From NCBI RefSeq assembly GCF_001514125.1, contig NZ_KQ948561.1, positions 214,868 to 278,867 on the forward strand: DNA of 64,000 nt, in the 5' to 3' direction. Below are positions 42,829-52,070 of the stretch, piece by piece. This DNA comes from Streptomyces longwoodensis. GTDB lineage: Bacteria > Actinomycetota > Actinomycetes > Streptomycetales > Streptomycetaceae. The translations under genes and the position numbers were made by a program. Under the pieces are notes generated by a model. That model saw only the letters and a program-made list of their open reading frames with translations, was not told the origin of the DNA and searched no databases. Numbering within the stretch: position 1 is the first letter of the stretch; each line of letters starts with the position of its first letter.

Positions 42829-44685
42829 TCACTGCTTGGGCGGCACCGCCGGCATCCCGAGGAACGGCAGCCGCAGCGCGCCGAAGGCGTCCGCCGGGAC
42901 CACCGGGCTCTTCGGCTCGACCGGCTTCAGCCGCTCGTACGCCGCTCCCTGCGCCGGACGCGGGTCCGCCTCGCCCTTGTTGGGCCAGAACGACATCGCC
43001 CGCTCGGCCTGCGCGGTGATCGTCAGCGACGGGTTCACGCCCAGGTTCGCCGAGACCGCGGCGCCGTCGACGACCGAGATGCCGGGGTGGCCGTACAGCC
43101 GGTGGTACGGGTCGATGACGCCGGTCTCGGGCGAGTCGCCGATGGGGCAGCCGCCGAGGAAGTGGGCGGTGAGCGGGGTGCCCATCAGCTCGCCCACGTT
43201 CGAGCCGGCGAAGCCGTTGATGTCGGCGGCGAGCACGGAGGCGGCCTCCGACGCGGCCTTGATCTGCTTCGGGTTGGGGGCGCCGTGGCCCTGGCGGGCG
43301 GTGAGCAGGCCCTTGCCGACGCCGTCCGGCTTCAGGTACGTGGTCAGGGAGTTGTCCAGCGACTGCATCACCAGGCCGATGATCGTGCGCTCCGACCAGC
43401 GCCGGTTCGACAGCGACCGCAGGACCAGCAGGGGGTGCCGGGCCGCGTTGCGCAGCCAGGCCAGCGCCCGCGACGAGCCCTCCGCATACGGGACCTGGAG
43501 GATCGACAGGCTGCCCATCGAGTTGGAGCCCCGGCCGTAGCGGACCGGTTCGATGTGGGTGTTCTCGTCCGGGTGGATGGACGACGTGATCGCGACACCG
43601 CGGGTGAAGTCGGCCCGGGGCGCGCCCGTCACCTTGCGGTAGCGCCGGTTGTCGGTCTGCGCGCCGACCAGCGCCTCGGAGTTGGTCCGGGTCAGTTCGC
43701 CCAGCCGCTTGGAGATGTAGGGCAGTTGCCCGCCGGCCTTCATGCGGTGCAACAGGGTCTGGGTGCCGTAGGTGCCGGCGGCCACGACGACCCGGCGGGC
43801 CCTGAAGAGGCGGCCCTCGGCGCTGCGGTCGTCGGTCGGCAGGGTGGCGACCGCGTAGCCGCCCCGTGAGTCGTCGGTGACCGACACGACCGTGGTCATC
43901 GGGTGGACGACCGCGCCGGCCTTCTCGGCGAGGTGGAGGTAGTTCTCGTTGAGCGTGTTCTTGGCGCCGTGGCGGCAGCCCGTCATGCACTCGCCGCACT
44001 CGGCGCAGGCGGCGCGCTCCGGGCCCACACCGCCGAAGTACGGGTCGGGCACCCGCTCGCCCGGCCGGGCCCGCGTCCGGCCGTCGGCGTCCTCGCCGTC
44101 GCCGAAGAACACGCCGACCGGGGCCAGGTGGAAGGTGTCGCCGACGCCCATCCGCTCGGCCGCCGCCTTCAGGTGGACGTCGGAGGGCGTCATCGTCGGG
44201 TTGAGCCGGACGCCGAGCATCCGCCGCGCCTGGTCGTAGTACGGCTTCAGCTCCTCCTGCCAGTCGGTGATGTCACGCCACTGCGGGTCCTCGAAGAACG
44301 CGGTGGGCGGCACGTACAGGGTGTTGGCGTAGTTCAGCGACCCGCCGCCGACGCCCGCGCCCGCCAGCACCATGACGTTGCCGAGCAGGTGGATGCGCTG
44401 GATGCCGTACATGCCGAGCTTCGGCGCCCACAGGTAGTTCTTCAGGTCCCAGGAGTTCTTCGGCAGGGTCTCCCGGGTGAAGCGGCGGCCGGCCTCCAGC
44501 ACCCCCACCCGGTAACCCTTCTCGGTGAGGCGCAGGGCGGTGACGCTGCCGCCGAAGCCGGAGCCGACGACGACGACGTCGTAGTCGTACACGCCGGCAG
44601 CGTCGTGGGCGTCGGCAGCGTCGTGGGCGTCGCCGGCGGCACGGACGACGCCGTGGTGGGAGCTGTCGGAGCTGTCCTGGGGCAC
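42829..44685 (-). CDS. GMC-family oxidoreductase, cholesterol-oxidase-like (ChoD)
   Basis: 618 residues. I chose GTG 44685, preceded by GAGGAG. The FAD dinucleotide fold is VVVVGSGFGGSVTALRLTEKG (about 33-53). GNVMVLAGAGVGGGSLNYANTL and the C-terminal NLGVNPSLTITAQAERA match the ChoD-type GMC group. A Cys cluster (CAECGECMTGC) typical of this subgroup lies mid-protein. It has no export signal, unlike secreted cholesterol oxidases. Substrates of intracellular ChoD-like enzymes are mostly unknown. It lies 71 bases after the SSADH gene on the same strand, suggesting joint function. Residues 18-31 contain a short DAHDAADAHDAA repeat. Confidence 0.88.
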   Translation of the reverse strand: MPQDSSDSSHHGVVRAAGDAHDAADAHDAAGVYDYDVVVVGSGFGGSVTALRLTEKGYRVGVLEAGRRFTRETLPKNSWDLKNYLWAPKLGMYGIQRIHLLGNVMVLAGAGVGGGSLNYANTLYVPPTAFFEDPQWRDITDWQEELKPYYDQARRMLGVRLNPTMTPSDVHLKAAAERMGVGDTFHLAPVGVFFGDGEDADGRTRARPGERVPDPYFGGVGPERAACAECGECMTGCRHGAKNTLNENYLHLAEKAGAVVHPMTTVVSVTDDSRGGYAVATLPTDDRSAEGRLFRARRVVVAAGTYGTQTLLHRMKAGGQLPYISKRLGELTRTNSEALVGAQTDNRRYRKVTGAPRADFTRGVAITSSIHPDENTHIEPVRYGRGSNSMGSLSILQVPYAEGSSRALAWLRNAARHPLLVLRSLSNRRWSERTIIGLVMQSLDNSLTTYLKPDGVGKGLLTARQGHGAPNPKQIKAASEAASVLAADINGFAGSNVGELMGTPLTAHFLGGCPIGDSPETGVIDPYHRLYGHPGISVVDGAAVSANLGVNPSLTITAQAERAMSFWPNKGEADPRPAQGAAYERLKPVEPKSPVVPADAFGALRLPFLGMPAVPPKQ

Positions 44686-44756
44686 GTGCTCTCCTCGTCG
44701 AGAACGGGTGGGGCCGGGAGGGACCGCGCCCGGCCCGGAAACCGGTGCGGGGGTCC

Positions 44757-46376
44757 CTACTTGAGGCGCAGGGCCTTCATCAGCCGCAGGCTGCGGCTCA
44801 TGAACTGCGCGTACTTCTCGTCCGTCATGCCCAGCGCCGGTGCCATCGGCAGCAGCCGCTGCTGGGCCACCGTCTGGGCCTCCGTGTACTTGAGGATCCC
44901 CTCGGAGCCGTGGCGGCGGCCCAGGCCGGAGTCCTTCATGCCGCCCATCGGGGACTGGACGCTGCCGTACGCGGCGGCGTAGCCCTCGTTGACGTTGACC
45001 GTGCCGGAGCGCAGCCGGGCGGCGACCGCGCGGCCCCGGCGGCCGTCCTTGGTCCACACCGAGGAGTTCAGGCCGTACGGCGTGGAGTTGGCGAGGTCGA
45101 CGGCCTCGTCCTCGGTGCGGAAGCGGTAGACGGAGACGACCGGGCCGAAGGTCTCCTCGGTGCACACCGCCATCGGCTCGGTGACGCCGTCGAGGACCGT
45201 CGGCTCGAAGAAGTACGGCCCGACGTCCGGCCGGGCGACACCGCCGGCGAGCACCCGCGCGCCCTTGGCCACGGCCTCCTCGACGTGCCGGGTGACGGTC
45301 TCCAGCTGCCGCTCCCCCACCAGCGAGCCCATGTCGGCGCCGTAGGCGAGGGCCGTGCCCAGGCGCATCGCCCGGGTGCGGGCGGCGAAGCGCTCCAGGA
45401 AGGCGTCCGCGATCGACTCGTGGACGTACAACCGTTCGATGGAGATGCACAGTTGGCCCGCGGAGGAGAAGCAGGCGCGCACCGCGCCCGCGGCCGCCCG
45501 GTCGAGGTCGGCGTCCTCCAGGACCAGCATGGCGTTCTTGCCGCCGAGTTCGAGGGAGACGCCGACCAGGCGGGCGGCGGCGCCCTGCGCGACCTCGCGG
45601 CCGGTGCGGGTGGAGCCGGTGAAGGAGACGTAGTCGGCGTGCCTGACCACCTCGGGACCGACGACCGGGCCCTCGCCGAGGACGACCTGGAAGACCTCGG
45701 CCGGCAGGCCCGCCTCGACCAGCAGGTCGCGCGCCCACAGCGCGGTCAGGCAGGTCTCCGTGTCCGGCTTCATCACCACCGCGTTGCCCGCCACGAACGC
45801 CGGCAGGGCGTCGCCCACGGACAGCTCCAGCGGGTAGTTCCAGGGGGCGATCTGGCCGACCACTCCGCGTGGGTGGCGCAGCTCGGTGACCTTCGTCAGG
45901 GTCGGCATCGCGCCGGTGTGCCGCTTGGGCCGCAGGTAGGCGGGGGCCTTGCGGCCGTAGTGGCGGGCGGCGACCGCGACGGCCTGGACCTCCTCGTGCG
46001 CGTGCAGCCGGGCCTTGCCGGTCTCCAGCTGGATCAGGTCCAGGACCTCCGCCTGGCGCTCCAGGACCAGGTCGTGGAAGCGCAGCAGCACGGCCGCGCG
46101 CTCCCGTACGGGCGTGCGCTCCCACACGGCCTGCGCGGCGCGGGCGCGGTCGAAGGCGGCGGCCACGTCCTCGGGCGTGGACTCCGGCAGGTCGGCGAGC
46201 TTCTCGCCGGTGAACGGCGTGTGGTTGGCGGTCCGGCCCGAGCCGGCCACCCCCTTGGTGAGCTGGGCCACCAGCTCCGGCGTGACCACGTCGGCCGCGG
46301 TGCGGGCGCCCGGCGGGACGGGGGCGACGGGGTTGGTGCCGGTAGCGGCCTTCTCAGGAGCCTGCGCGTCGGTCAT
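44757..46376 (-). CDS. gabD: Succinate-semialdehyde dehydrogenase (NADP+)
   Basis: 539 residues, ALDH superfamily. Seen: IAPWNYPLELSVGDALPAFVAGNAVVMKP (cofactor site), FTGSTRTGREV, the Glu in SLELGGKNAML, the catalytic Cys in FSSAGQLCISIERLYVH, and CTEETFGPVVSVYRF. It would oxidise succinic semialdehyde to succinate in GABA breakdown, feeding the TCA cycle; the substrate is inferred from the overall GabD2-like pattern. No ribosome site precedes the ATG; a -10 TACCCT ends seven bases before it, so it is probably leaderless. A 16-bp palindrome lies 75 bases upstream. Confidence 0.9.
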   Translation of the reverse strand: MTDAQAPEKAATGTNPVAPVPPGARTAADVVTPELVAQLTKGVAGSGRTANHTPFTGEKLADLPESTPEDVAAAFDRARAAQAVWERTPVRERAAVLLRFHDLVLERQAEVLDLIQLETGKARLHAHEEVQAVAVAARHYGRKAPAYLRPKRHTGAMPTLTKVTELRHPRGVVGQIAPWNYPLELSVGDALPAFVAGNAVVMKPDTETCLTALWARDLLVEAGLPAEVFQVVLGEGPVVGPEVVRHADYVSFTGSTRTGREVAQGAAARLVGVSLELGGKNAMLVLEDADLDRAAAGAVRACFSSAGQLCISIERLYVHESIADAFLERFAARTRAMRLGTALAYGADMGSLVGERQLETVTRHVEEAVAKGARVLAGGVARPDVGPYFFEPTVLDGVTEPMAVCTEETFGPVVSVYRFRTEDEAVDLANSTPYGLNSSVWTKDGRRGRAVAARLRSGTVNVNEGYAAAYGSVQSPMGGMKDSGLGRRHGSEGILKYTEAQTVAQQRLLPMAPALGMTDEKYAQFMSRSLRLMKALRLK

Positions 46377-46383
46377 GAGGCGC

Positions 46384-46412
46384 AGGGTATGCCGCCGGAC
46401 GCCCTTTGTGTA
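46384..46412 (-). promoter_or_regulatory. Promoter of the SSADH gene
   Basis: TACACA (46412-46407), 17 bases, TACCCT (46389-46384), seven bases before the ATG. Confidence 0.5.
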
Positions 46413-46450
46413 CCCGTCGGTAACAGGGATTCACGCAGCGCTCACACGCC

Positions 46451-46466
46451 GCCAGTGATCACTGGC
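46451..46466. promoter_or_regulatory. 16-bp perfect palindrome, candidate operator
   Basis: GCCAGTGATCACTGGC, perfectly symmetric, 75 bases upstream of the SSADH start. A second palindrome CCCTGATCAGGG lies at 46474-46485 and shares the TGATCA centre. Confidence 0.5.
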
Positions 46467-46493
46467 ACGAATGCCCTGATCAGGGGCCTTCCC

Positions 46494-48410
46494 TCAGCCC
46501 GGGAGGATGACGAGCCGGTCCCGGGCCGCCTTGAACAGCGCGGCCCCCTGCTTCTCCTCCGCCGACCCCTTGGGCATCTCGACCCGCAGCTCGTACTGGC
46601 GCCCGTCCTCGGTGCGGACGAAGAACTCCAGCACCCGGTGCCGGGCGTCCTGGTCGCCGTACACCGTGTCGGACTGCACGGCGTCCCGGCCGCGCAGCGA
46701 GGTGACCGTGTACTGCGTGGCGTGCTCGTCGAAGTACGTCCAGGTCCGCGCGTGCTGCTTGGCCTGGCCCATGAGGTCGCCGTCCGGCGAGGAGTCGTAC
46801 TGCACGAGGCGGACCTGGACGGAGCCGGCCGCGTACTCGACCATGCGGGGCTGGTAGGTGTCGCTGCCCTGGCGGGCGTACTCCGTGTAGGCGGTGGGGA
46901 GGGAGAGCGTCGCGCGCATCGCCTGCTCGGGGTGCGCGGTCCAGCCCGCGGCGCTCGGGGCGGGGGCGGAAGCGGAGGCGGTGCCGGGGCCCGGCTTCCC
47001 GGACGAGGGGTTGTGCGCCGCCGTGTTCCTCGTGTCCGCGCCGTCGTCGGGGCCGAGGACGAAGGCGGACCCGAACCAGACGGTGCCGACCAGGACCCCG
47101 CCCAGGAGGGCGAGGGGGAGGGGGCGGCGGTGGAGGGAGCGGCGCGGGGACGACGCGGGGGCCTGCGGCCCGGTCGGCGGGGGCGGGGGCTCGTCCGTCG
47201 TGCCGGGTCGGGCGGGGGTGGCGTCGTCGGGGGGTGTGCGGTCGGCTTCCGGTGCGGCGTCGGCGTCGGCGTCGGCGTCGGTGTCGGCGTCGGCGTCGGC
47301 GTCGGTGTCGGCGTCGGCGTCGGCTGCATCCGCGGCTGCGGCGGGCGGTGACGCCAGTCGTCGCGTGCGTATGTCTTCGGCGAACTCCCGCAGCGCGCGG
47401 GCCTCCTGGGGTGCGAGGCCGTCTGCCGTCGGCGCCCCCGGTAGGGGCCACGCGTCGGCCGCGGGTACGTCGTCGGCGGCCTCCCGCACCGGTGGCGTAC
47501 CGTCGGCGGTCTCCCGCACCGGTGGCGTACCGTCGGCCACCGCCCGCAGCACCGCCTCCGCCTCCTCGGCGTCCGGGCGCAGGGCGGGGTCCTTCACCAG
47601 CAGCCGGGTGAGCAACGGGCCGAGGTCGCCCGCCCGTTGCGGTTCCGGCACGTCGGCGGCCAGGATCGCGGCGAGCGTCGACTCCAGCGACGTACGGCGG
47701 AACGGGGACCAGCCCTCCACGGCGGCGTACAGCAGGACGCCCAGGGACCACAGGTCGGAGGGCGGGCCGGCGATGCGGCCGGACATGCGCTCGGGGGCGA
47801 CGAACTCCAGCGAGCCGACGAACTCGCCGGTCGCGGTGAGGGAGTCCTCGCCCTGGACGTGGGCGATGCCGAAGTCGGTGAGGACGACCCGGCCGTGCGC
47901 GCCGAGCAGGACGTTGGCCGGTTTGACGTCCCGGTGGACGATGCCGACCGCGTGCGCGGCACGCAGCGCGCCGAGGACGGCGAGGCCGACGCGCGCGGCT
48001 TCCGGGGGCGCCAGCGGGCCGCGCCGCAGCAGCTCCTGGAGGGACTCGCCGCGGACCAACTCCATGACGATCCACGGAAGTACGTCGAGGCCAGCCGCCC
48101 CGACCACCGGGTCGGCGCCCTCGCCGTCCGCCTCCTCGGCGACCACGTCGTGGATGGAGACGGCCGAGGGGTGGTCGACGCGGGCGGCCGCGCGGGCCTC
48201 GCGGTAGAGGCGGTGGGCGGCCCGGCGGTGCGACTCGTCCCCGGGTTCGCCGGGCAACCGGGGCTCCTTGACAGCGACTTCGCGGTCGACGAGCTCGTCG
48301 TGCGCCCGCCAGACCGTGCCCATGCCGCCGGAGCCGATGCGCTCCAGCAGCCGGTACCGGCCGCCGACGGTCCGCCCCTCGCCGCCCGCGGCGTCCCGGT
48401 CGTTGCTCAT
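46494..48410 (-). CDS. Receptor Ser/Thr protein kinase 1 of cluster
   Basis: 638 residues. N-terminal Hanks kinase domain (about 15-285): GSGGMGTVW loop, Lys in EVAVKEPR, HRDVKPANVL, DFGIAH and APER, all intact. A juxtamembrane low-complexity region follows, with Asp/Ala/Thr repeats on a hexanucleotide repeat (about 47258-47330) and a duplicated DGTPPVRE. One TM helix (LPLALLGGVLVGTVWFGSAFVLG) leads to an extracytoplasmic domain of about 190 residues (ATLSLPTAYTEY) with no PASTA repeats. It is the last kinase in the operon direction. Streptomyces clusters of this type are linked to cell-wall synthesis and sporulation. Confidence 0.95.
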   Translation of the reverse strand: MSNDRDAAGGEGRTVGGRYRLLERIGSGGMGTVWRAHDELVDREVAVKEPRLPGEPGDESHRRAAHRLYREARAAARVDHPSAVSIHDVVAEEADGEGADPVVGAAGLDVLPWIVMELVRGESLQELLRRGPLAPPEAARVGLAVLGALRAAHAVGIVHRDVKPANVLLGAHGRVVLTDFGIAHVQGEDSLTATGEFVGSLEFVAPERMSGRIAGPPSDLWSLGVLLYAAVEGWSPFRRTSLESTLAAILAADVPEPQRAGDLGPLLTRLLVKDPALRPDAEEAEAVLRAVADGTPPVRETADGTPPVREAADDVPAADAWPLPGAPTADGLAPQEARALREFAEDIRTRRLASPPAAAADAADADADTDADADADTDADADADAAPEADRTPPDDATPARPGTTDEPPPPPTGPQAPASSPRRSLHRRPLPLALLGGVLVGTVWFGSAFVLGPDDGADTRNTAAHNPSSGKPGPGTASASAPAPSAAGWTAHPEQAMRATLSLPTAYTEYARQGSDTYQPRMVEYAAGSVQVRLVQYDSSPDGDLMGQAKQHARTWTYFDEHATQYTVTSLRGRDAVQSDTVYGDQDARHRVLEFFVRTEDGRQYELRVEMPKGSAEEKQGAALFKAARDRLVILPG

Positions 48411-48466
48411 GCCCCATGACTACCGTGCGCGGCCCCCGGTTGTCGACGCGCACCGGCGCCCGCCGG

Positions 48467-50173
48467 TCAGAGCCTGTCCACGTCCAGGTTGGCGATCGCG
48501 GTACGGGCCACCTCGCGGCCCCGGCCGGTGAAGTCGCCCTTGCCCGGATAGGACACGGTGAGCTTGTACATGTCCCCGGCGGAGGAACGGTAGTAGAAGA
48601 TCTGCACCTCGCGCGGGAGGGGGTTGCGGCTGTCGTCGGTGTCGTAGCGGACCGTGTTCCGGGCCGCCTTGCGGCCGTGGAAGGTGACGTTGTCGTCGGT
48701 CGCGGTGCGCGGGTGCTCGGGCATGTCGAGGCGGTAGTCGCCGCTCGCCAGGAAGTCGCCGTTGTCGGCGTACATCTCGGCCGCCGCGGACTCCTTGATC
48801 CCGGTACCGCGGTCCTCGGCCTTGCGGGCGACGGACAGCGCGAGCGAGATCGCGCCGCTCGGGTCGGTGTAGGCGACCCGGTGCCCGTCGTCCGACGCCT
48901 TCTCCGGCACGCTCCGCACGTACGCGTCGGGGTGGGCGACCGTGGCCGTGAGGTCCTTCTCGTGGCCCTTGGACCAGTAGTCGGGCAGCGGCCCGGCGAA
49001 CGGGTCGGCGAGCACCAGGTACGCCGCCACCGCCGCGGCCACCACGGCCGCCCCCAGCCCGGTCCACGCCGCACGCCCCGATGACCGCTTCGGGCGCGGG
49101 ACGTGCACCTCGCGCACGAGCGGCGCCGGCGGCGGCACGGGCGGTTTCGCGGCGGCCTGGAGCAGTGCCCGCACCCGGGCGGCGTCCGGGCGCCGGGCGG
49201 GGTCCTTCTCCAGCAGCCCGTTGATGGCCTCGGCGAGCGGACCGGTCGCCGCGGCGGGCGGCGCCGGCACGGCGTGCAGCACCGACTGGAGGGTGGCGGG
49301 GGTGTTGCTGCGGCGGAACGGCGAGACGCCCTCGGTCGCCGCGTACAGCACGACGCCCAGCGACCACAGGTCGGACGCGGGTCCCGGCCGCCGGCCCAGC
49401 ACCCGCTCCGGCGCTATGTACTCGGGGGAGCCGACGAAGCCGCCGGTGTCGGTGAGGTTGCTCTCGCCCTCGATGTGGGCGATGCCGAAGTCGGTGAGGA
49501 CGACGCGGTCGTGCCGGCCCAGCAGCACGTTGTCCGGCTTCACGTCCCGGTGCAGGATGCGCGCCGCGTGCGCGGCCTCCAGCGCGCCGAGCACCTCCAG
49601 GCCGATCCGGGCCGCCTCGCGGGCGTCGAGCGTGCCCTCCTGGAGGACGTCGCCCAGAGAGCGCCCGTGGACCAGCTCCATCACGATCCACGGGCGGCCG
49701 TCGACGACGGCCACGTCGTGCACGTTCACGACGGCGGGGTGGTCGAGGCGGGCCGCCGCGCGCGCCTCGCGGCGCATCCGCTCGAAGGCGTTGGCCCGCT
49801 CCCGCTCGGGGAGGTGGTCCGGTACGCGCGGCTCCTTGACGGCGACCTCCCGGTCCACCGTCACGTCCTCGGCCCGCCACACCGTGCCCATGCCGCCGTG
49901 CCCGAGCCTGGCCAGCAGCCGGTAGCGCCCCGCGACGAGCCGGCCGGCTCCGGGGTCCTGGGAGACGGGCGGGGACGGTGCGGGGGCCGGGCCCGGTGCG
50001 GCGGCCTGCGCGGGAGACGCCGGGGCCGGCGGGGTGGGGCCCTGGACCGGCGGGGTGGGCCCGTGGACCGGCGGGACCGGACCCTGCGCCGGTACCGCCC
50101 CAGGCCGTGGCGGCTGGAGAACGAAACTCGTCGTGTCCTCGGCCCCGTGCGGAGCTCCCCCGTTGCTGCTCAT
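48467..50173 (-). CDS. Receptor Ser/Thr protein kinase 2 of cluster
   Basis: 568 residues; ATG 50173 with GGGATGG upstream. The Pro-rich N-terminus (GPVPPVHGPTPPVQGPTPP) is unusual, since the kinase domain begins only near residue 75: GHGGMGTVW, VAVKEPRV, HRDVKPDNVL, DFGIAH, APER, complete. TM helix around 375-395 (AAWTGLGAAVVAAAVAAYLVLA), then an outer domain with the form VAHPDAYVRSVPEKASDDG. It is followed 56 bases later by kinase 1. Substrates unknown. Confidence 0.95.
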   Translation of the reverse strand: MSSNGGAPHGAEDTTSFVLQPPRPGAVPAQGPVPPVHGPTPPVQGPTPPAPASPAQAAAPGPAPAPSPPVSQDPGAGRLVAGRYRLLARLGHGGMGTVWRAEDVTVDREVAVKEPRVPDHLPERERANAFERMRREARAAARLDHPAVVNVHDVAVVDGRPWIVMELVHGRSLGDVLQEGTLDAREAARIGLEVLGALEAAHAARILHRDVKPDNVLLGRHDRVVLTDFGIAHIEGESNLTDTGGFVGSPEYIAPERVLGRRPGPASDLWSLGVVLYAATEGVSPFRRSNTPATLQSVLHAVPAPPAAATGPLAEAINGLLEKDPARRPDAARVRALLQAAAKPPVPPPAPLVREVHVPRPKRSSGRAAWTGLGAAVVAAAVAAYLVLADPFAGPLPDYWSKGHEKDLTATVAHPDAYVRSVPEKASDDGHRVAYTDPSGAISLALSVARKAEDRGTGIKESAAAEMYADNGDFLASGDYRLDMPEHPRTATDDNVTFHGRKAARNTVRYDTDDSRNPLPREVQIFYYRSSAGDMYKLTVSYPGKGDFTGRGREVARTAIANLDVDRL

Positions 50174-50277
50174 GCGTCCATCCCTATCGCGCCGGGCGCC
50201 CGCCGCTCCACACCCGGGGCCCACCGGTCACAGAGCCGTGACGTACCGGGCACGTGCCCGCCGCCTCCCCCGTGGCC

Positions 50278-51975
50278 TCACGAGGCCGTGAACGTGTCGA
50301 CGGCCACGTCGAAGTACTCCCGCGCCTCGCGCACCTTGCCGACCGGCGCCGACACCCACACGTCGTAGAGCCGGCCGCCGTCCTCCCAGCACAGGTCGTA
50401 GGTGTGCCGGGGGCCCTCCGCCGCGCTGAAGCCGTTCCAGGTGAACTCCCAGAGCGCGGCGGGCCGTCCGCCGTGCGTGGTGTCGGTGACCACGCCGTCG
50501 CGGTAGCCGGGGTTGGTGTCGGTGCCCTCGGCGGCGGCGCGTTCCATCACGGCGTGCGGGCCGCCCGGCCCGGGTGCGGTCACCTTGACGCCGAGGCGGA
50601 AGGCGCCGTCCGGGGAGAGGTAGAAGACCCGCTCCCCCTGCGGGCTGCGGGTGAAGCCGTCCGGCACGGCGAGCGCGAACCCGGCCGGGTCGTCGGCGAT
50701 GCGGTACCCGGAGGGCGCCCCCGGCCGGGCGTGGGAGGCCGGGGACACGGGCGGGGCCGGCGCGGCGGTGCGCGTCACGGTCACGGTGGGGTGCGGCGTC
50801 GCAGACGTCGTGGGGGCGGGCGTCGGCCCGCGCGTGCCGCTGCCGGTCGCGCCGTGCGGCGCCGAACTGGCCGGGGTGCCGCCCCCGTCGCCCCCGCCGT
50901 GCACGAGCAGCGCCGCCGCCGACAGGCCGGCCCCGGCCAGCGCGGCCACCAGCAGCGCGGCGATCAGCGCGCCCCGCTTGGTGCGCGGCGGCCGGTCCCG
51001 GGGGACCGGACGGTCGGCGGGCCCGGACGGCTCCTGCGGGGCGGCGCCGGCCGTCTCCCCCGGCGGCCGGCGCCGCGGCGGACCGGCGTGCGGTACGTCC
51101 CGCTGGGTCGGCGTGCGGTCGGCGGGCGCCGCGGGCACGCGCCCGGTGTCCCGGTAGGCGCGCAGCATCCGCTCCGCCTCCTCCGCGCCCAGCCGCCGCT
51201 GCGGATCGCGCTCCAGCAGCCCCCGTACGACGGGCAGCAGCGGCCCCGCCTCGGCCGGCGTGCGGATCTCGTCGAAGACGACGGCGTGCAGGATGCCGCC
51301 CAGCGAGTCGCGCCGGAACGGCGAGCGGCCGCTCAGGGCCGTGCACAGCAGCGCGCCCAGCGACCACAGGTCGGACTCCGGGCCGGTGCGCTCGCCGGAC
51401 ATGCGCTCCGGGGCGGTGTACTCGGGCGAGCCCACGAACGAACCCGTCTCGGTGAGCGTGGTGGCGCCCGCGACCTGGGCGATGCCGAAGTCGGTCAGGA
51501 CGACCCGGCCGGTGCCGGACTCGATGAGGACGTTGGCGGGCTTGATGTCGCGGTGCAGGACACCGGCCTCGTGCGCGGCGCGCAGGGCGCCCAGCAGGGC
51601 CAGGCCGATCCGCGCCGCCTCGGCCACGTCGACCGGGCCGTGCTCGGCGATCCGGTCGGCGAGCGAGCCGCCGTCGATCAACTCCATGACGATGTAGGGG
51701 CGTTCGTCCTCCACCACCACGTCGTGCACCACGATGATGTGCGGGTGGTGCAGCTGGGCCACCGCGCGGGCCTCGCGCAGGGTGCGGTCGCGGCGGTCGC
51801 GGGCGTCGGTGTCGTCGAGGGAGGCGTCCTGGGAGAGTTCCTTCACGGCGACGCTGCGGCCGAGCAGTTCGTCGGTCGCCCGCCACACCACGCCCATGCC
51901 GCCGCGCCCGAGCCGTGTCCGCAGCCGGTAACGGCCCGCGATCACACGGCGGTCCTCGTCCCCCTCGGTCCCCAT
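50278..51975 (-). CDS. Receptor Ser/Thr protein kinase 3 of cluster
   Basis: About 565 residues. ATG 51975 gives the usual short lead into the kinase domain; ATGs at 51984 and 51987 are alternatives. Intact catalytic marks: GRGGMGVVW, VAVKELSQ, HRDIKPANVL, DFGIAQ, APER. The Pro/Arg-rich linker contains PPRRRPPGETAG. TM helix about 345-370 (ALIAALLVAALAGAGLSAAALLV), a Ser/Thr/Pro stalk, then the outer domain starting DPAGFALAVPDGFTR, which parallels kinases 4, 5 and 6. Confidence 0.94.
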   Translation of the reverse strand: MGTEGDEDRRVIAGRYRLRTRLGRGGMGVVWRATDELLGRSVAVKELSQDASLDDTDARDRRDRTLREARAVAQLHHPHIIVVHDVVVEDERPYIVMELIDGGSLADRIAEHGPVDVAEAARIGLALLGALRAAHEAGVLHRDIKPANVLIESGTGRVVLTDFGIAQVAGATTLTETGSFVGSPEYTAPERMSGERTGPESDLWSLGALLCTALSGRSPFRRDSLGGILHAVVFDEIRTPAEAGPLLPVVRGLLERDPQRRLGAEEAERMLRAYRDTGRVPAAPADRTPTQRDVPHAGPPRRRPPGETAGAAPQEPSGPADRPVPRDRPPRTKRGALIAALLVAALAGAGLSAAALLVHGGGDGGGTPASSAPHGATGSGTRGPTPAPTTSATPHPTVTVTRTAAPAPPVSPASHARPGAPSGYRIADDPAGFALAVPDGFTRSPQGERVFYLSPDGAFRLGVKVTAPGPGGPHAVMERAAAEGTDTNPGYRDGVVTDTTHGGRPAALWEFTWNGFSAAEGPRHTYDLCWEDGGRLYDVWVSAPVGKVREAREYFDVAVDTFTAS

Positions 51976-52070
51976 GGGCCCCATCATGCCGCACCGGACG
52001 GTCCGCCTCCGGGGCGGTGACCGGCCAACTCCCGTGCCCTCCGGCGGCCGCGGGGCCACCGGGGTCCGGC

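Noticed and set aside
44686..46125. In-frame extension of the GMC oxidoreductase frame to 46125
   Set aside because: It lies inside the SSADH gene; GTG 44685 has GAGGAG and the FAD motif follows it at the normal distance.
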